Shown: positions 37,393 to 47,471 of the stretch, piece by piece
Numbering within the stretch: the stretch's first letter is position 1
Layout of the letters: each line of letters starts with the position of its first letter
Origin: Aurantiochytrium sp. KH105
Taxonomy: Eukaryota > Sar > Bigyra > Thraustochytrida > Thraustochytriidae
Direction of reading: 5' to 3'
DNA length: 64,000 nucleotides
NCBI GenBank assembly: GCA_003116975.1
Contig: BGKB01000028.1
Coordinates: forward strand, 248,001 to 312,000
Notes under the pieces: generated by a model
Told to the model about the DNA's origin: nothing
Databases searched by the model: none
The model's input: only the letters and a program-made list of their open reading frames with translations
Translations under genes and position numbers: made by a program

Positions 37393-38682
37393 TTACTTCT
37401 TGTTCTCGGCAAGGACGGCCTCGAGCTTGTCAAGCACGTCGGCAGTGTCCATGTCCTCGAGAAGGTCGAAGATGCTCTGGTTCTTGCCCTCAAAGGAAAC
37501 CTGGGCATCCTGCATCCATTCGGCGAGGGTCTCGGCCGAAAGACCGAGCGCGAGCGCAGCCTTGGCGAAGCGGTCTTCCTCGAGCTTGGCCTTGAGCCAG
37601 TTAATGCGCTCCGCAGAGGCCTCAAAGGGGCTAGCACTGGCATGCACGCCGTTGTCGCCAACGTTGGGGACCTCGGTGAGGCCGAGCGACTCCCACTGCT
37701 CAAAGATGGTGCGGCGAAGGCTGCCATCGGCGGCGTCCTTAGGGTCAGTGCCGCCGAGGACCTTGCCGCGGAAGTCCTCCCAGGAGAGAGCAGACGGGGC
37801 CCACTCGACAACAAAGTAGTGAATCTTGGCGGGGGCGTTCGTGTACTTGCCGCGCATCGAGAGGTAGAAGCCGTTCATGATGTACATGTCCTCGACCTTG
37901 CCGCAGTAGAAGCCGCCTCCAAACTTGATGAGGTTCTCACCGCGCTTGAGCTCGCCCCACTTCTTCTCGAGGTCATCTCCGCTGATTCCGAGCTTTTCGC
38001 AGGCATCCGCGGCGTTGTAAACCTTGCCAGCCTTGACGGCCCCGGACCAGTCCTCACCAAACATCTTCTTGAAGCCCTGCTGGCCCTTCTCCGGGACGTT
38101 GAGCTCGCTGGGCTTGAGAATGACGGCCTTGCTGGCAATAGCGCCGTAGTGGGTGTCGATGAGGCGCTCCTTGTCGATCTTCTCGTAGCCGAGCTCGCCC
38201 TCGGTCTTGATCTTAACGCCGGCCTTGGCGAGGTCCTCCTTGACCAGCTCCACGACCTTGTCGGTGACGGCGTGGGGCTTGATGAAGAGGAAGGCCTCGT
38301 TCTTGCCAGAGGCGGTCAGGTACGCGACTTCCTTCTCCAGCTGGGCCACGCGCTCCTCGAGGGCGGCGTCGGTCTCGGTCTCGCCCTCCTTGACGGGCGC
38401 GAGCTCCTCGACCACGGCGACCTCCTCGACCTCGGGCTGCTTCTCCTCCTCCTTGGCCTCGGCCTTCTTGCTCGAGCTGCCGCTCATGCCGAGCGCCAGC
38501 ATCGCCAACACGCCGGCGGCGGCGCCTCCGGCGGCCATGGGCGACACGCCGCCCGGCAGGCCGGAGCTCTGCGACGCGAAGCCGCGCGCGCCGCTCATCG
38601 CATGAACGCCCGTGCGCTTCGCGCTGGCCGCGCGCTGCGCCGCCACGCGCGCGCCGCGCATCGCCGCCCTGCTCGCGAGCAT
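37393..38682 (-). CDS. mitochondrial nucleoside diphosphate kinase-like protein with a large insertion
   Basis: 429 residues. The first ~40 residues (MLASRAAMRGARVAAQRAAS...) form a clear presequence, followed by a Gly/Ala hydrophobic stretch (48-68) that could anchor it in the inner membrane, then an acidic coiled coil (70-125). The NDK domain starts with FLFIKPHAV (131-139). It resumes with GGTDPKDAADGSLR (310-323) and ends with GVHASASPFEASAERINW, in which H347 aligns with the phosphohistidine. Between the halves lies an insertion of ~60-70 residues (~197-262). Family IKPDGV and HGSDS read IKPHAV and HASAS here, so activity is possible but untested. A helical extension of ~65 residues closes the protein. 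Confidence 0.75.
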   Translation of the reverse strand: MLASRAAMRGARVAAQRAASAKRTGVHAMSGARGFASQSSGLPGGVSPMAAGGAAAGVLAMLALGMSGSSSKKAEAKEEEKQPEVEEVAVVEELAPVKEGETETDAALEERVAQLEKEVAYLTASGKNEAFLFIKPHAVTDKVVELVKEDLAKAGVKIKTEGELGYEKIDKERLIDTHYGAIASKAVILKPSELNVPEKGQQGFKKMFGEDWSGAVKAGKVYNAADACEKLGISGDDLEKKWGELKRGENLIKFGGGFYCGKVEDMYIMNGFYLSMRGKYTNAPAKIHYFVVEWAPSALSWEDFRGKVLGGTDPKDAADGSLRRTIFEQWESLGLTEVPNVGDNGVHASASPFEASAERINWLKAKLEEDRFAKAALALGLSAETLAEWMQDAQVSFEGKNQSIFDLLEDMDTADVLDKLEAVLAENKK

Positions 38683-39386
38683 CCTGCCGCCGCTGCCTCT
38701 CTTCTCCTGCTCCTCCCGCGCGACCGCTCCCGCTGCTGCCCGCTGCCTCCGCGCTGCTCTCGATCGCGATATGCCCGCGCTGCAGCTCCTCCTCCCCGCG
38801 CATCCTCGTCGTCACCGCGAGCCTCGCACAGCCTTGGCAGCCGTCCACCCGCTATCCGCTGTTAACCCGCACTTGTACTGCCGGTTTACCCGCACTTGGC
38901 CGATCCACGCCGCGGGCTTCCTCCGCGCCGCGGACCGGCCCCCTCGCGCCGCGAGCCACGCAGGACGACGTCGCAGGGCGCCGCCGCCGCCTGCGACGTC
39001 CGAGGCGATGCGCAGGAGGCGACGATCGGCGGCGAGGACGAGGAGGCGTGGCAGGTCAGGTGGACGTGAGATGCACTGCATTTTGTTTCGAATAGGCCGG
39101 TCGGGCAGGAGGCTCAAGGCGCCGGAGGTGAGAGACTGAATATCGTTCTTAGTCTGATTACGCTGCACTTTCTGGTGGTGATACTACGTCGGCACAAAAT
39201 CCTTTCATAAATAGGCCTAGTCTTCGTTTCGTTTCCTGACAACAATCTCAAAGACTCTCTGAAAACGGGCTACTCTTTTTGCGAACATGCTCTCTCACCG
39301 GACCATGATCCCCCCCACCCCCCCACCCCTTCTTTACTCTTTGTTTTCGCGCTTCGCCTCACCCCACCCCCAAAAAATGCATTACA
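38683..39386. other. gap between REV3 stop and NDK-like start
   Basis: 704 bases. GC-rich NDK-like leader up to ~39060. An AT-richer part holds TAGGCCTA (39212-39219) and C-runs at 39310-39328 (CCCCCCACCCCCCCACCCC), G-quadruplex-capable on the minus strand. No gene seen. Confidence 0.55.
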
Positions 39387-42300
39387 TCACCATTGCGCGG
39401 CGGCCTTGAGATAGTACACCGGACAGCTCGAATTGACGCAATGATCCGTATGGATTATGGAGCCCGTGCATGCCTGACACTGGCGACCACAAAGAACTTT
39501 GGCATGGTCTTGACGCTTTGCAGCGAGAGAAAGGTGCAAGGCGGTCGTCTGCGGCGCAGAGAGACACGCTGGACATATCTTTTCATTCGTGTCGAGCGCC
39601 TCAATAAGACGCGCCAGCTCGGGGGCTTGCACTGCCTGCGCGGCGTAAGAGCGTTTGCAAATGACGCAAGTGCGGGACTCAAAGTAAGCGCGCACGCCAT
39701 CTCGATGTGCCGAGGCATCGCCAAGACTACGTGCAGGCAACCGCGACGTCTGGGCCTTCCGCAACTGCGTGTACCAGCGACTCACATCCACATTGACCAG
39801 ACGAAAGAGACGCTGCAACGGCTCAATGATCTTTCGCTTCAGGTAATACGAAGCATTGATTCGAATGCCTGGCCGTGGTGGCTGCACGAGGTCAGCGAGA
39901 CGAGCGCTCGGCAAGCCGTCCGCAATGACATACTCGACGCGCTCCTTGTACACGGGATAGGCCATCGGATCTGCCTTGGCACGCCGCAGCGCAACAGTGA
40001 CAGAGGGTGGGTAGCTTCCAGCCTTGTACTGCTCTTCGATGGGTGTCCGCACCTTACTGGCAAAGACAAAGTCCCGCACACTCACTTTGTTCTCCAGAAT
40101 GCGCCGCGCATGGTCTTGGAAGATTCGCTTCGTTTGCGAGAGATCACGCGAAAGAAAAGCAGACTCGAGCAGGTCATTCATGATTCGCTTCATGATCGGG
40201 CACGAGTCCCGTCGAATATTTTCGAGGCCCTTGCTCTCGATACGCGCTGGAGGATCGCCCGGCTGAGGTACTGACTCATATTTGAGACCACAATATCGCT
40301 TCTTGGAAACAAGCATGCAAGGCATGTATACCTTTTCAAACTGAAGCTTCATCGGGTGCGGAAATTGCATGGTCATGTGTTCGCATATCCAATGCGCAAT
40401 ATGAAAGGCCGAAGATAGCTTGCAGTTTGGCAATTGCACAAACAGCGAGTCCGTATCGCCATAGACGACAAGCGGCTTGGAAGGGCATACGGGCCGCCAC
40501 GGCGATCTCGGGCTTTGGACTTCGCGCATGCTTGTCTCCAGCGCCTGTTTGCCCGTCACTACTATCGCATCTGCTAGTGCCGACATTGGCATGCGCCCCG
40601 AATATGAGGCTGCCGTGTAACCGTACGTGACGTTGGCCAGCATTTTCAGGGCCAGCTGTCGCGCATCCAGCACACGGCGCCAGCTATCCCAACCCTCACG
40701 AGCGCATTTCTTCAGACCATCTTTGATGGCAAATCGCGTAAAGAGGATCTCTCGTAACATGCACGGGAGGACACCCTCGCGCACAGACTTTTTCAAAAAG
40801 CAAGCCCCATTCCCCGCAATAAATATCTCGTTGCGCCCGAGAAGCCGCAAAATGTCGCTGCGGGTTGGGTAAGCCCCACGATCGCATGTGTGACGCGCAA
40901 AGACGCCTGCCTCTTGCACCAGGGCGCCTGACTTATCCACCTTGCCCACGAAAGTGGAGAAGCATAGATTATGCGAGATGATTACCGATGGGTACAATGA
41001 TCGAAAGTCAAGAACGGCCACAGGGTCCACATACATGTTCGACACCGGTTCCAAGTTGAGCGCAATGATTTCGAGTCCAGGTTGTGAAGCTACTTGATCG
41101 CGACTTGGGCTCGGCATGACAAAGTTCCGGGGCTTGGCAACGCGTACCATCACAGCCTCGACTTGAAATTGGGACCCACGCGTCATGGCCGAGAAGAAAT
41201 CCATGCCGAGCAACTTGGCATACTCTGCAACCTTGGTAACCACATCGAGATGCATGAGTACATCGTGCACCGCGTTCACCACATTGCTCAGATGCTCCAT
41301 GGCCAGATCGCGAGTTGCACGCGCGCGAAAGCGCCCATGCAAGTAGTGGTCTGAGAACCGAGGCAAGGGTCTTCCAAAGAATTCTTGAACCACATGTTCG
41401 AGAGTGTACTGTGCCAGGTCAATTTCCTTGCGGATAACTCGCCACATGTTGAAAACGTGCCGACCCGCAAGCCAAATCTGGCTGTACTCTGTCTCGCCAT
41501 ACGCGTCGTTCATGTGTCGCGAATCCTGCGGTCCTGCCGGTACGCGCGACAGGCGCGCAGCGTAGTCCTCGATGCCGAGCGCCTCGGCGCGCTGCAAAAT
41601 GTAGCCCAGACTACGGCGCTGAATTTCCCAGCCGCCCAGGATGTCAGGATCCTGATCGCGAACGTACCGCAGAAACTCCATGAGGACCATGCGCTCGCTC
41701 GTCAGACGCGCCCCAATCGCCTGGAAAATGTGTCTGTCTGAAATGAGATCTGCATCATCATAGGTGGCAGCATAGATGCACAGGATTTCATCTTCCTTGG
41801 GATTCGACATGCGCTTCATCTCACGTGCCTTTGCTGGTCCCACTGCCGTGCCCGTTGCGGCAATAATTTCCACGAACATGACGCGACACCTCTGCAAGCT
41901 AATCTTCGAAGAACCCGTCTTCTTTTGTACCGCACGTGTTCCCTTGTCGACGCGAACAGAGATGCGATCCCCCCGCATCGCCGTGTCCGCGTTTTGCCCG
42001 CCTTCGCTTCTGCATTGTGCCAGGTCGGCCACAACGTCTCGGGCAAGAGGCGGATCCGCGCGAGGTGTAAGTATGGTTTCTTTCAGCTCGTCTGGTCCAT
42101 AACGCAAGAGTTTGCGCGCCGGGACCATCATTCGACGCGCCTTTTCGTTTCGCTCAAATGCTGCATCTTCGTACGAGGAGAAGAATGGCTTCACATGAAA
42201 TTCTGTATTTTCGAGTACAGCGTCCGCACAAAGTTCATCCCAGGACGGTGGCGGCACACGAGGACGCAAGATGGTGCACGGGCTGTCGTGGTCATTTGCA

Positions 42301-44408
42301 AAGCGGGACGATGAGCTTTCGATGCTTGCCTGCGATGTCGCCTGCTGCAAGTCTATTTTGGCGCGTTTCCGATCGTCTTTCGACGCAACGACACTTGACG
42401 TGCGTTTTTCCGCGCTCGTGGTCTGCCGCGCCGCGTTGGCACCTTCGACATCGCTGCTCTTGTCATTGTCCTTGTCCTCACCCATGTCCTTGATTTCGTC
42501 AGCATCGTCAATGCCAATGATGGTCTCGAGACGCGTGCCCCCAACGTCCCGCCGCTGCTGACCATTTACATTATCGTCCCTGACGGCCTCATCACCATTG
42601 GTTTCAGCAACGTCTTGCAAGCTCATTTCTCGGTCCCAGTCGTCGAGCTCCAGCTGCGTCATGCGCGCCAGCTCGGCTCCTTCTGCCATGCCAAGCATGT
42701 GGTCTTCCAAGTCTCGCTCGCGCTCTGCGTCAGAGATGTCGTCGACTTCTTCTGCGGATGAGCGCAGGCGAGCACTTGCAAAAGGTGACGGCTGCTGGTC
42801 ATCATTCAGCAGACGCAAGTGTTCAATGGCGTCCTGTGTGTTCACACGCTCTTGCGACCCTGACGATGCACCCAGTCGCTTTGCAAGAATGGGCGAGAAT
42901 GGGCTCGCTGCGCTCGAGAGCGAAGGCAGGGATGCCGATCGTGGTGAAGGGTCGTGGACTGCAAGCCATTTCACGAGAGCGTCATGAAGCTGCGAGTCAC
43001 TCGAAAGAGCTGCTCTGTCGTCCGCAAGGGACGCAGATCTCGTTACAGCTGCCTGGCTCCCGTGTACGTCGGGATCGATGCCCAGCGAGTCGCGCAATTC
43101 ATCAAGCCAACCCCGCAGAGACGGAACATGCATGGCTTCGTTGCGCACGCGCGGCGATTTGGTCCCTCCTTCGCCAATCTTTGCGGACCCAATGATATCC
43201 CAGGCATTGGCTCGAACTTCTCCAATTGGGTAACCGCTCGTCTGCCGCTTGGGCTGACTCACGGTCTCAAAATCGGCAAGCCGGAGAAAACCCATTCCTG
43301 CGAGTTCATAGTCTGAGAGAAATTGCAAGAGGTAGGGAATGTGCGTCTCATACGGCTGAAAGCTCCGCGCAAGTTTGTGGTCCCCCGATTGCAAAAAGAT
43401 CCCAAGAGGTTTGAGTTGCATCGGTTCCGTAATTTCAATCTTCACGAAGGTCTCGGGTTCAGACTCCTTGTGGTACCCGTAAAAGTCGATTGCCTTGCAA
43501 ACGGTTATGGCAAAGATAAGTTTGCCAAATTTTGAATCTGCAAGAACCTCTTTGAGATGCTCAACAAAAACACTTGTTTCTACGCCACGAACGCACTTGA
43601 TAAACATGTATGGCATGCAGTTGTGTATGTGTACTAACAGCGAGTCTCCGCTAGATTTACGACCAAAGATACGCAAAACGGGGAGTTCTTCTTCATCGTC
43701 GTGGTAATAGTCGAGATACAAGATGCTCACACGAAGAATTTCAGGAAGCGTATCACCCAGAAACGCCTCGTCTTCCTTTTCTTCGAGATCCGCAAGTCCT
43801 CTTTTGCTGCCCAGGGACGCTGCAGATACTGCGCGCACATTGGGCATCCCTTGTTCTTGGTGACTTACGCCCGGTGCTCGAAGACTCGCGGGCTGCACAT
43901 GGACGGGATCGGGAGGCGGCTGCTCGACCAGTGTGAGGCTTTCGTTGAACCTCGATCCTGCTGAAGCGGGTTTTTCTTCGAGTATTGTGGCATCATTATT
44001 GCCATCTCCGGATGAATGCTGTTGCGCTGCTGACGACGTTGAGGCAGATGATTCCGGTTCTTCGGCGAGTCCCAAGCCTATTTTCGCGCGGCTCGATTCT
44101 TCCTCCTCGCGATCCTCTTGCTCTCGTTGCTGCGGTTGCTGTTTCTGTTGCTCTTGTTGTTGTTGCTGCTGCTGCTGCTGCTGCTGTTGTAATGGCTCTC
44201 GCTGCTCTTGTTGTTGTTGTTGCTGCTGCTGCCCTGGACCACGCTGACTCTCGCCAGCACGGTCGTGGTCACGGTTCTCCCCGCCATCCTTCCCTCCATT
44301 CGCAACGCGGCTTGCGAGCTGCAGACGGCGCCTTCCGCGGCGCGCGCGGCGGACTGCGAACGCCTGCGGCGGGCCCGCCCGGCCGCTGCCGCTCGCCGCC
44401 GCGCGCAT
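39387..44408 (-). CDS. REV3: DNA polymerase zeta catalytic subunit
   Basis: 1673 residues, one exon. REV3 extends DNA past lesions during translesion synthesis, with REV7 and POLD2/POLD3. The N-terminal pol-B fold starts at LRVSILYLDYYHDDEEEL and HIHNCMPYMFIKC. The exonuclease-like region includes DPDILGGWEIQRRSLGYI near 920. Polymerase motifs follow: DFRSLYPSVIISHN (~1130), KMLANVTYGYTAASYSGR, and YGDTDSLFVQ (~1316), with both catalytic aspartates, then KKRYCGLKYES. The C-terminus has CVICKRS...CPAC (CysA) and CGRQCQAC...CVNSSCPVYY (CysB, the 4Fe-4S site). Human REV3L is about 3100 residues and yeast Rev3 about 1500, so this is close to the short form. ATG 44408 is the first in frame; a Gln-rich region (residues ~60-100) precedes the conserved part. 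Confidence 0.92.
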   Translation of the reverse strand: MRAAASGSGRAGPPQAFAVRRARRGRRRLQLASRVANGGKDGGENRDHDRAGESQRGPGQQQQQQQQEQREPLQQQQQQQQQQQQEQQKQQPQQREQEDREEEESSRAKIGLGLAEEPESSASTSSAAQQHSSGDGNNDATILEEKPASAGSRFNESLTLVEQPPPDPVHVQPASLRAPGVSHQEQGMPNVRAVSAASLGSKRGLADLEEKEDEAFLGDTLPEILRVSILYLDYYHDDEEELPVLRIFGRKSSGDSLLVHIHNCMPYMFIKCVRGVETSVFVEHLKEVLADSKFGKLIFAITVCKAIDFYGYHKESEPETFVKIEITEPMQLKPLGIFLQSGDHKLARSFQPYETHIPYLLQFLSDYELAGMGFLRLADFETVSQPKRQTSGYPIGEVRANAWDIIGSAKIGEGGTKSPRVRNEAMHVPSLRGWLDELRDSLGIDPDVHGSQAAVTRSASLADDRAALSSDSQLHDALVKWLAVHDPSPRSASLPSLSSAASPFSPILAKRLGASSGSQERVNTQDAIEHLRLLNDDQQPSPFASARLRSSAEEVDDISDAERERDLEDHMLGMAEGAELARMTQLELDDWDREMSLQDVAETNGDEAVRDDNVNGQQRRDVGGTRLETIIGIDDADEIKDMGEDKDNDKSSDVEGANAARQTTSAEKRTSSVVASKDDRKRAKIDLQQATSQASIESSSSRFANDHDSPCTILRPRVPPPSWDELCADAVLENTEFHVKPFFSSYEDAAFERNEKARRMMVPARKLLRYGPDELKETILTPRADPPLARDVVADLAQCRSEGGQNADTAMRGDRISVRVDKGTRAVQKKTGSSKISLQRCRVMFVEIIAATGTAVGPAKAREMKRMSNPKEDEILCIYAATYDDADLISDRHIFQAIGARLTSERMVLMEFLRYVRDQDPDILGGWEIQRRSLGYILQRAEALGIEDYAARLSRVPAGPQDSRHMNDAYGETEYSQIWLAGRHVFNMWRVIRKEIDLAQYTLEHVVQEFFGRPLPRFSDHYLHGRFRARATRDLAMEHLSNVVNAVHDVLMHLDVVTKVAEYAKLLGMDFFSAMTRGSQFQVEAVMVRVAKPRNFVMPSPSRDQVASQPGLEIIALNLEPVSNMYVDPVAVLDFRSLYPSVIISHNLCFSTFVGKVDKSGALVQEAGVFARHTCDRGAYPTRSDILRLLGRNEIFIAGNGACFLKKSVREGVLPCMLREILFTRFAIKDGLKKCAREGWDSWRRVLDARQLALKMLANVTYGYTAASYSGRMPMSALADAIVVTGKQALETSMREVQSPRSPWRPVCPSKPLVVYGDTDSLFVQLPNCKLSSAFHIAHWICEHMTMQFPHPMKLQFEKVYMPCMLVSKKRYCGLKYESVPQPGDPPARIESKGLENIRRDSCPIMKRIMNDLLESAFLSRDLSQTKRIFQDHARRILENKVSVRDFVFASKVRTPIEEQYKAGSYPPSVTVALRRAKADPMAYPVYKERVEYVIADGLPSARLADLVQPPRPGIRINASYYLKRKIIEPLQRLFRLVNVDVSRWYTQLRKAQTSRLPARSLGDASAHRDGVRAYFESRTCVICKRSYAAQAVQAPELARLIEALDTNEKICPACLSAPQTTALHLSLAAKRQDHAKVLCGRQCQACTGSIIHTDHCVNSSCPVYYLKAAAQW
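44150..44235 (-). repeat. CAG/CAA repeats coding poly-Gln in REV3
   Basis: Two glutamine-codon runs on the minus strand (plus strand CTG/TTG), interrupted by a Glu-Arg-Glu-Pro-Leu stretch. Mixed CAG and CAA codons. Confidence 0.9.
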
Positions 44409-44646
44409 GCAGGTTGCCGCTCTGGCGCGGCCCTTCTCCTTCTTGCTGTTCAAACTCGTTGCTCTTGTTCTTCTTCTCCTTGTAGTTAGTCGCTCCTCGC
44501 TTGGGAGCCGTCAACAATCAACGTGCGCCAGAACGCGAAGAAGAAGAAGAAGAAGAAGCAGCTGCGCGCCGACTCGGAGCGCGCGAGCAGGGCCTGCTTC
44601 TGAGCTGGGCTGAGCTGCGACGCGCGACTCCGTGGGGGGCGACGAG
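44409..44646. promoter_or_regulatory. divergent promoter region, REV3 / CASP
   Basis: 238 bases separate the two start codons. Contains (GAA)n at about 44538-44561 on the plus strand. A minus-strand GACTAAC with an AG shortly after (about 44491-44479) could be a leader splice site for REV3, but no donor stands out. Confidence 0.55.
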
Positions 44647-46992
44647 ATGGCCGAGAGCGGCGGCGCCACGCAGCGCGAGCGCGGCGCGGCGGCAGCGCGA
44701 TTCTGGCGCGAGTTCGACCTCGAGGGCCTGCGGCAGAAGCTGGACAAGTCGGAAATTGAGATCTCGGAGCACGTTGAGCGCAGCGTGCTCTCGCGGAAAC
44801 GTCTTGCGCAGGACACCAAGGCCTTCCGCAAGCTCACCGACGCGGATGACAAGCTAAAGAAGCTAGGACCTCTGCTCCGTGGATATCAGGAGGACATTGA
44901 CCGTCTCACCAAACGTGCGCGATTTGCGGAAACCTCCTTCCTTGAGCTTTACAAGAGGCTCTTTGACGCCCCGGACCCGACCGATCTGCTCGAAACTCTC
45001 GCCGAGGACGACGTCGATAGTCTGCGTGAGGAGAATGAGCGTCTCCGCGTGGAGCTCCAAGATTACGAGGAAGAATTTGCCGCCTTGCAGAACCAAGACA
45101 TCACCATTCGTAGGCTCGAAAAGGAGCTCGAAGACCTACGCGCCTCTTCCCGGGCATCTCTCCAGCAAGCGCTCGATTCCAAAGAGGCAGATCTTGCACT
45201 CGAAGCCGAGACCAAGGCCGCACAGGCCGAGAACCAGGCACGTCGTGCTCAAGAGGCCCTGGAAGCAGAAACGGCTCGCCTGGCCGAGCTCCAGGAAACC
45301 CTCGACCGGAGCCAAGAAGAGGTCTTTCAGTTGCGAGCAAACATCGAAGAGACAGAGGCAGCGCGTCAGGCAGAGGCCGACATTGTCACGGAAGACCTCG
45401 CGCGCGCCAACGCTCGCATCGCTGACCTCGAGTTGCAGCTTCGCGAATCATCAACTCGCGGTGCATCGCCTTCGTCTGCGTCAGCGCCCAAGGCAGCAGC
45501 AGGTGACGAGGAGCACGGCAGTCTGGGTCTTTCGAGCAAGGATCGCGAGCGTGTTCTCGAGCTCGAGGATGAATTGGTGCGAAAGGGCGAAGTCGAGGAA
45601 TCGTTGCGGGATCAAATTGTCGCAATGCAGCGCGAGGCTCGCGAGGTCGCGCTTGCGCATGAGAGCGCCGTGAAGGAGAACGACAAGGAGCTGGGCCGCA
45701 TCAAAGACGAGCTTTTCCGCGCAAAGGCTCAAATCAAGGAGCTACCCACCAAAAAAGCTTACGATCAACTCCGGCGTCAAGTGGAGCTCTTACAGGCCGT
45801 TGATATCGAAGGCGAGGCGGACGGGCGTCCGCCATCCCCCGCGGGTTCTGACGCCAACGCAGCCGATTCCACTGACGGCGGTTTTAACAGTCGAGTCTTG
45901 GTACTTAAACGCATACGCAAGCTCGAGGCAACGGCGGCGAGCCTCCGCGTACAACTCGACGACGAAAAGAATGCACGCGTTCTGGCCGAGACGCAACGGA
46001 AGCAAGCCGAGGATGACGCGCAAGATTTGAGAAATGAGCTCACGCAGCTCGAAGAGGAGTCGAAGGCAAGCTTTCGCCGCTGCCGCAGCTCAACCGACAG
46101 CTTCAAACACCGCAGTAACCAGTTCGGCGAGGAGAGAAGCTCGGGGGCCAAGAGGTCTCCCCAAAATAGTATCGATGCTGCAAATCCTGACTCATTAGCC
46201 GCTCACGAAGCTGGAGGCACAGAGACTGCAGCCAATTTGCTTCTGGCCGCAACGGAGGAGATTGACTTCGATGCAGGTGCTCTAGAAAACAAGAGCAACA
46301 ATTACAATGGCAATGGTAACGCTGCTTCTGCAGGCTCCGTGCTGAGCATTGTACAGGAGCAGCGCAACGAATTTCGGAAGCGCATGCTTGAGCTTGAGAC
46401 CGCGCGAGACCAGCTAGCATCAAAGCTCTCACACGCGGAGCAAGATCAGGAGACCTTGCGCGCAGACAATGTGAATCTCTTGGAAAAAATCCGATATCTT
46501 CAAAGTTATGGTGGAGGGCAGAGCTCGCAACACGCTCACCACGAAGATGACGAGAGCGCAGTGCGCGTTCATCCGAATCAGCGTGCAGAAGTTCGCGTCA
46601 ATGTCGCCGCTGGTTTGCAGCATCGCTCTGGTTTCGGTGGCGCCTCTGCCGCAGAGATGTCAGAGGCCCGTTATCGCCAGGCCTACGAGAACAAGTTGAA
46701 TCCCTTCTCGGATTTTTCTGCGCGGGAACGTCGGCGGAGATTGCACGGTCTCAATTTGGCTGAACGCGTGACATACCAAGCCATGAGCTTTGTCACTGCG
46801 AACAAGTACACGCGTCTTGGCGTCTTCGTCTACGTTTTAGCTCTTCATGTGCTTGTTTTCTTTGCGCTTTCCATGACCACGACGGGTGGTTGTCTTGACG
46901 CTGCCACTCCAGGCGACACCCTTTTGATGGGAAGTCCTCCGGGTAACGATATAGCTGGGCGCGTGTCTGATTTTCGCCCACCAGATGCCTAA
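44647..46992 (+). CDS. CASP-type golgin (CUX1 CASP product homolog)
   Basis: 781 residues from ATG 44647. CASP is a Golgi tail-anchored coiled-coil protein involved in intra-Golgi retrograde transport. The N-terminal block ARFWREFDLEGLRQKLDKSE then KAFRKLTDADDKLKKLGPLL is family-specific, as is the C-terminal PFSDFSARERRRRLHGLNLA followed by NKYTRLGVFVYVLALHVLVF, a single span near residues 722-743. Between them is long heptad-rich coiled coil. Family members have a conserved Tyr and His in or next to the span; here Y and H are both present. Its tail (38 residues after the span) is longer than usual. No CUT or homeobox domains are present, as expected outside animals. Confidence 0.88.
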   Translation: MAESGGATQRERGAAAARFWREFDLEGLRQKLDKSEIEISEHVERSVLSRKRLAQDTKAFRKLTDADDKLKKLGPLLRGYQEDIDRLTKRARFAETSFLELYKRLFDAPDPTDLLETLAEDDVDSLREENERLRVELQDYEEEFAALQNQDITIRRLEKELEDLRASSRASLQQALDSKEADLALEAETKAAQAENQARRAQEALEAETARLAELQETLDRSQEEVFQLRANIEETEAARQAEADIVTEDLARANARIADLELQLRESSTRGASPSSASAPKAAAGDEEHGSLGLSSKDRERVLELEDELVRKGEVEESLRDQIVAMQREAREVALAHESAVKENDKELGRIKDELFRAKAQIKELPTKKAYDQLRRQVELLQAVDIEGEADGRPPSPAGSDANAADSTDGGFNSRVLVLKRIRKLEATAASLRVQLDDEKNARVLAETQRKQAEDDAQDLRNELTQLEEESKASFRRCRSSTDSFKHRSNQFGEERSSGAKRSPQNSIDAANPDSLAAHEAGGTETAANLLLAATEEIDFDAGALENKSNNYNGNGNAASAGSVLSIVQEQRNEFRKRMLELETARDQLASKLSHAEQDQETLRADNVNLLEKIRYLQSYGGGQSSQHAHHEDDESAVRVHPNQRAEVRVNVAAGLQHRSGFGGASAAEMSEARYRQAYENKLNPFSDFSARERRRRLHGLNLAERVTYQAMSFVTANKYTRLGVFVYVLALHVLVFFALSMTTTGGCLDAATPGDTLLMGSPPGNDIAGRVSDFRPPDA

Positions 46993-47471
46993 TCAAGCAA
47001 AGACATGGTGCAATGTATGTACAAAGTAGTGCTGGCCGGAGTTCTCACGGGTTGGCTGGCTGGCTGGCTGGCTCACAATCTTCATGCTTGGCTTTTATCT
47101 TCTTTTGAACTACGTATATCATGTATGAAGTCGTGCGTTCTTCCTATTGTTGTTGCCATTTTTTAAAATTGGGTCTGTTGAAAGAATTAGGCACAGGACC
47201 TACGCCAAGTTCGAGGGCCTATCTTTGCCTGCACCAACTGATAACGATGCTTTCTGCGAGACAGCCTTGAACTTCGCTAAGAGGCAAAAACACAAAGCGT
47301 ATTGGAACAACCGCACACAGCTGCAGCGAGCTGGAATCTTTGCTAAAAGCTAGAACGAAAATGTAGGAGGCCCAGATTGCATTGTACGCTTTTGCTTGCG
47401 GCCCAGCTGAGGCTCATGCACGGGGCGACCCGTGTCGAGGCACCAAGGCATGCGTTTTACCACAAATTTTT
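46993..47471. other. convergent 3' flanks, CASP and ALG5-like gene
   Basis: 479 bases with a (GGCT)5-6 microsatellite at about 47053-47074. No gene seen. Confidence 0.55.

Noticed and set aside
37123..38865. 580-codon plus-strand frame
   Set aside because: Antisense to the NDK-like gene with no family signature.
44409..44453. REV3 start at TTG 44453
   Set aside because: Not an ATG; the first ATG in frame is 44408.
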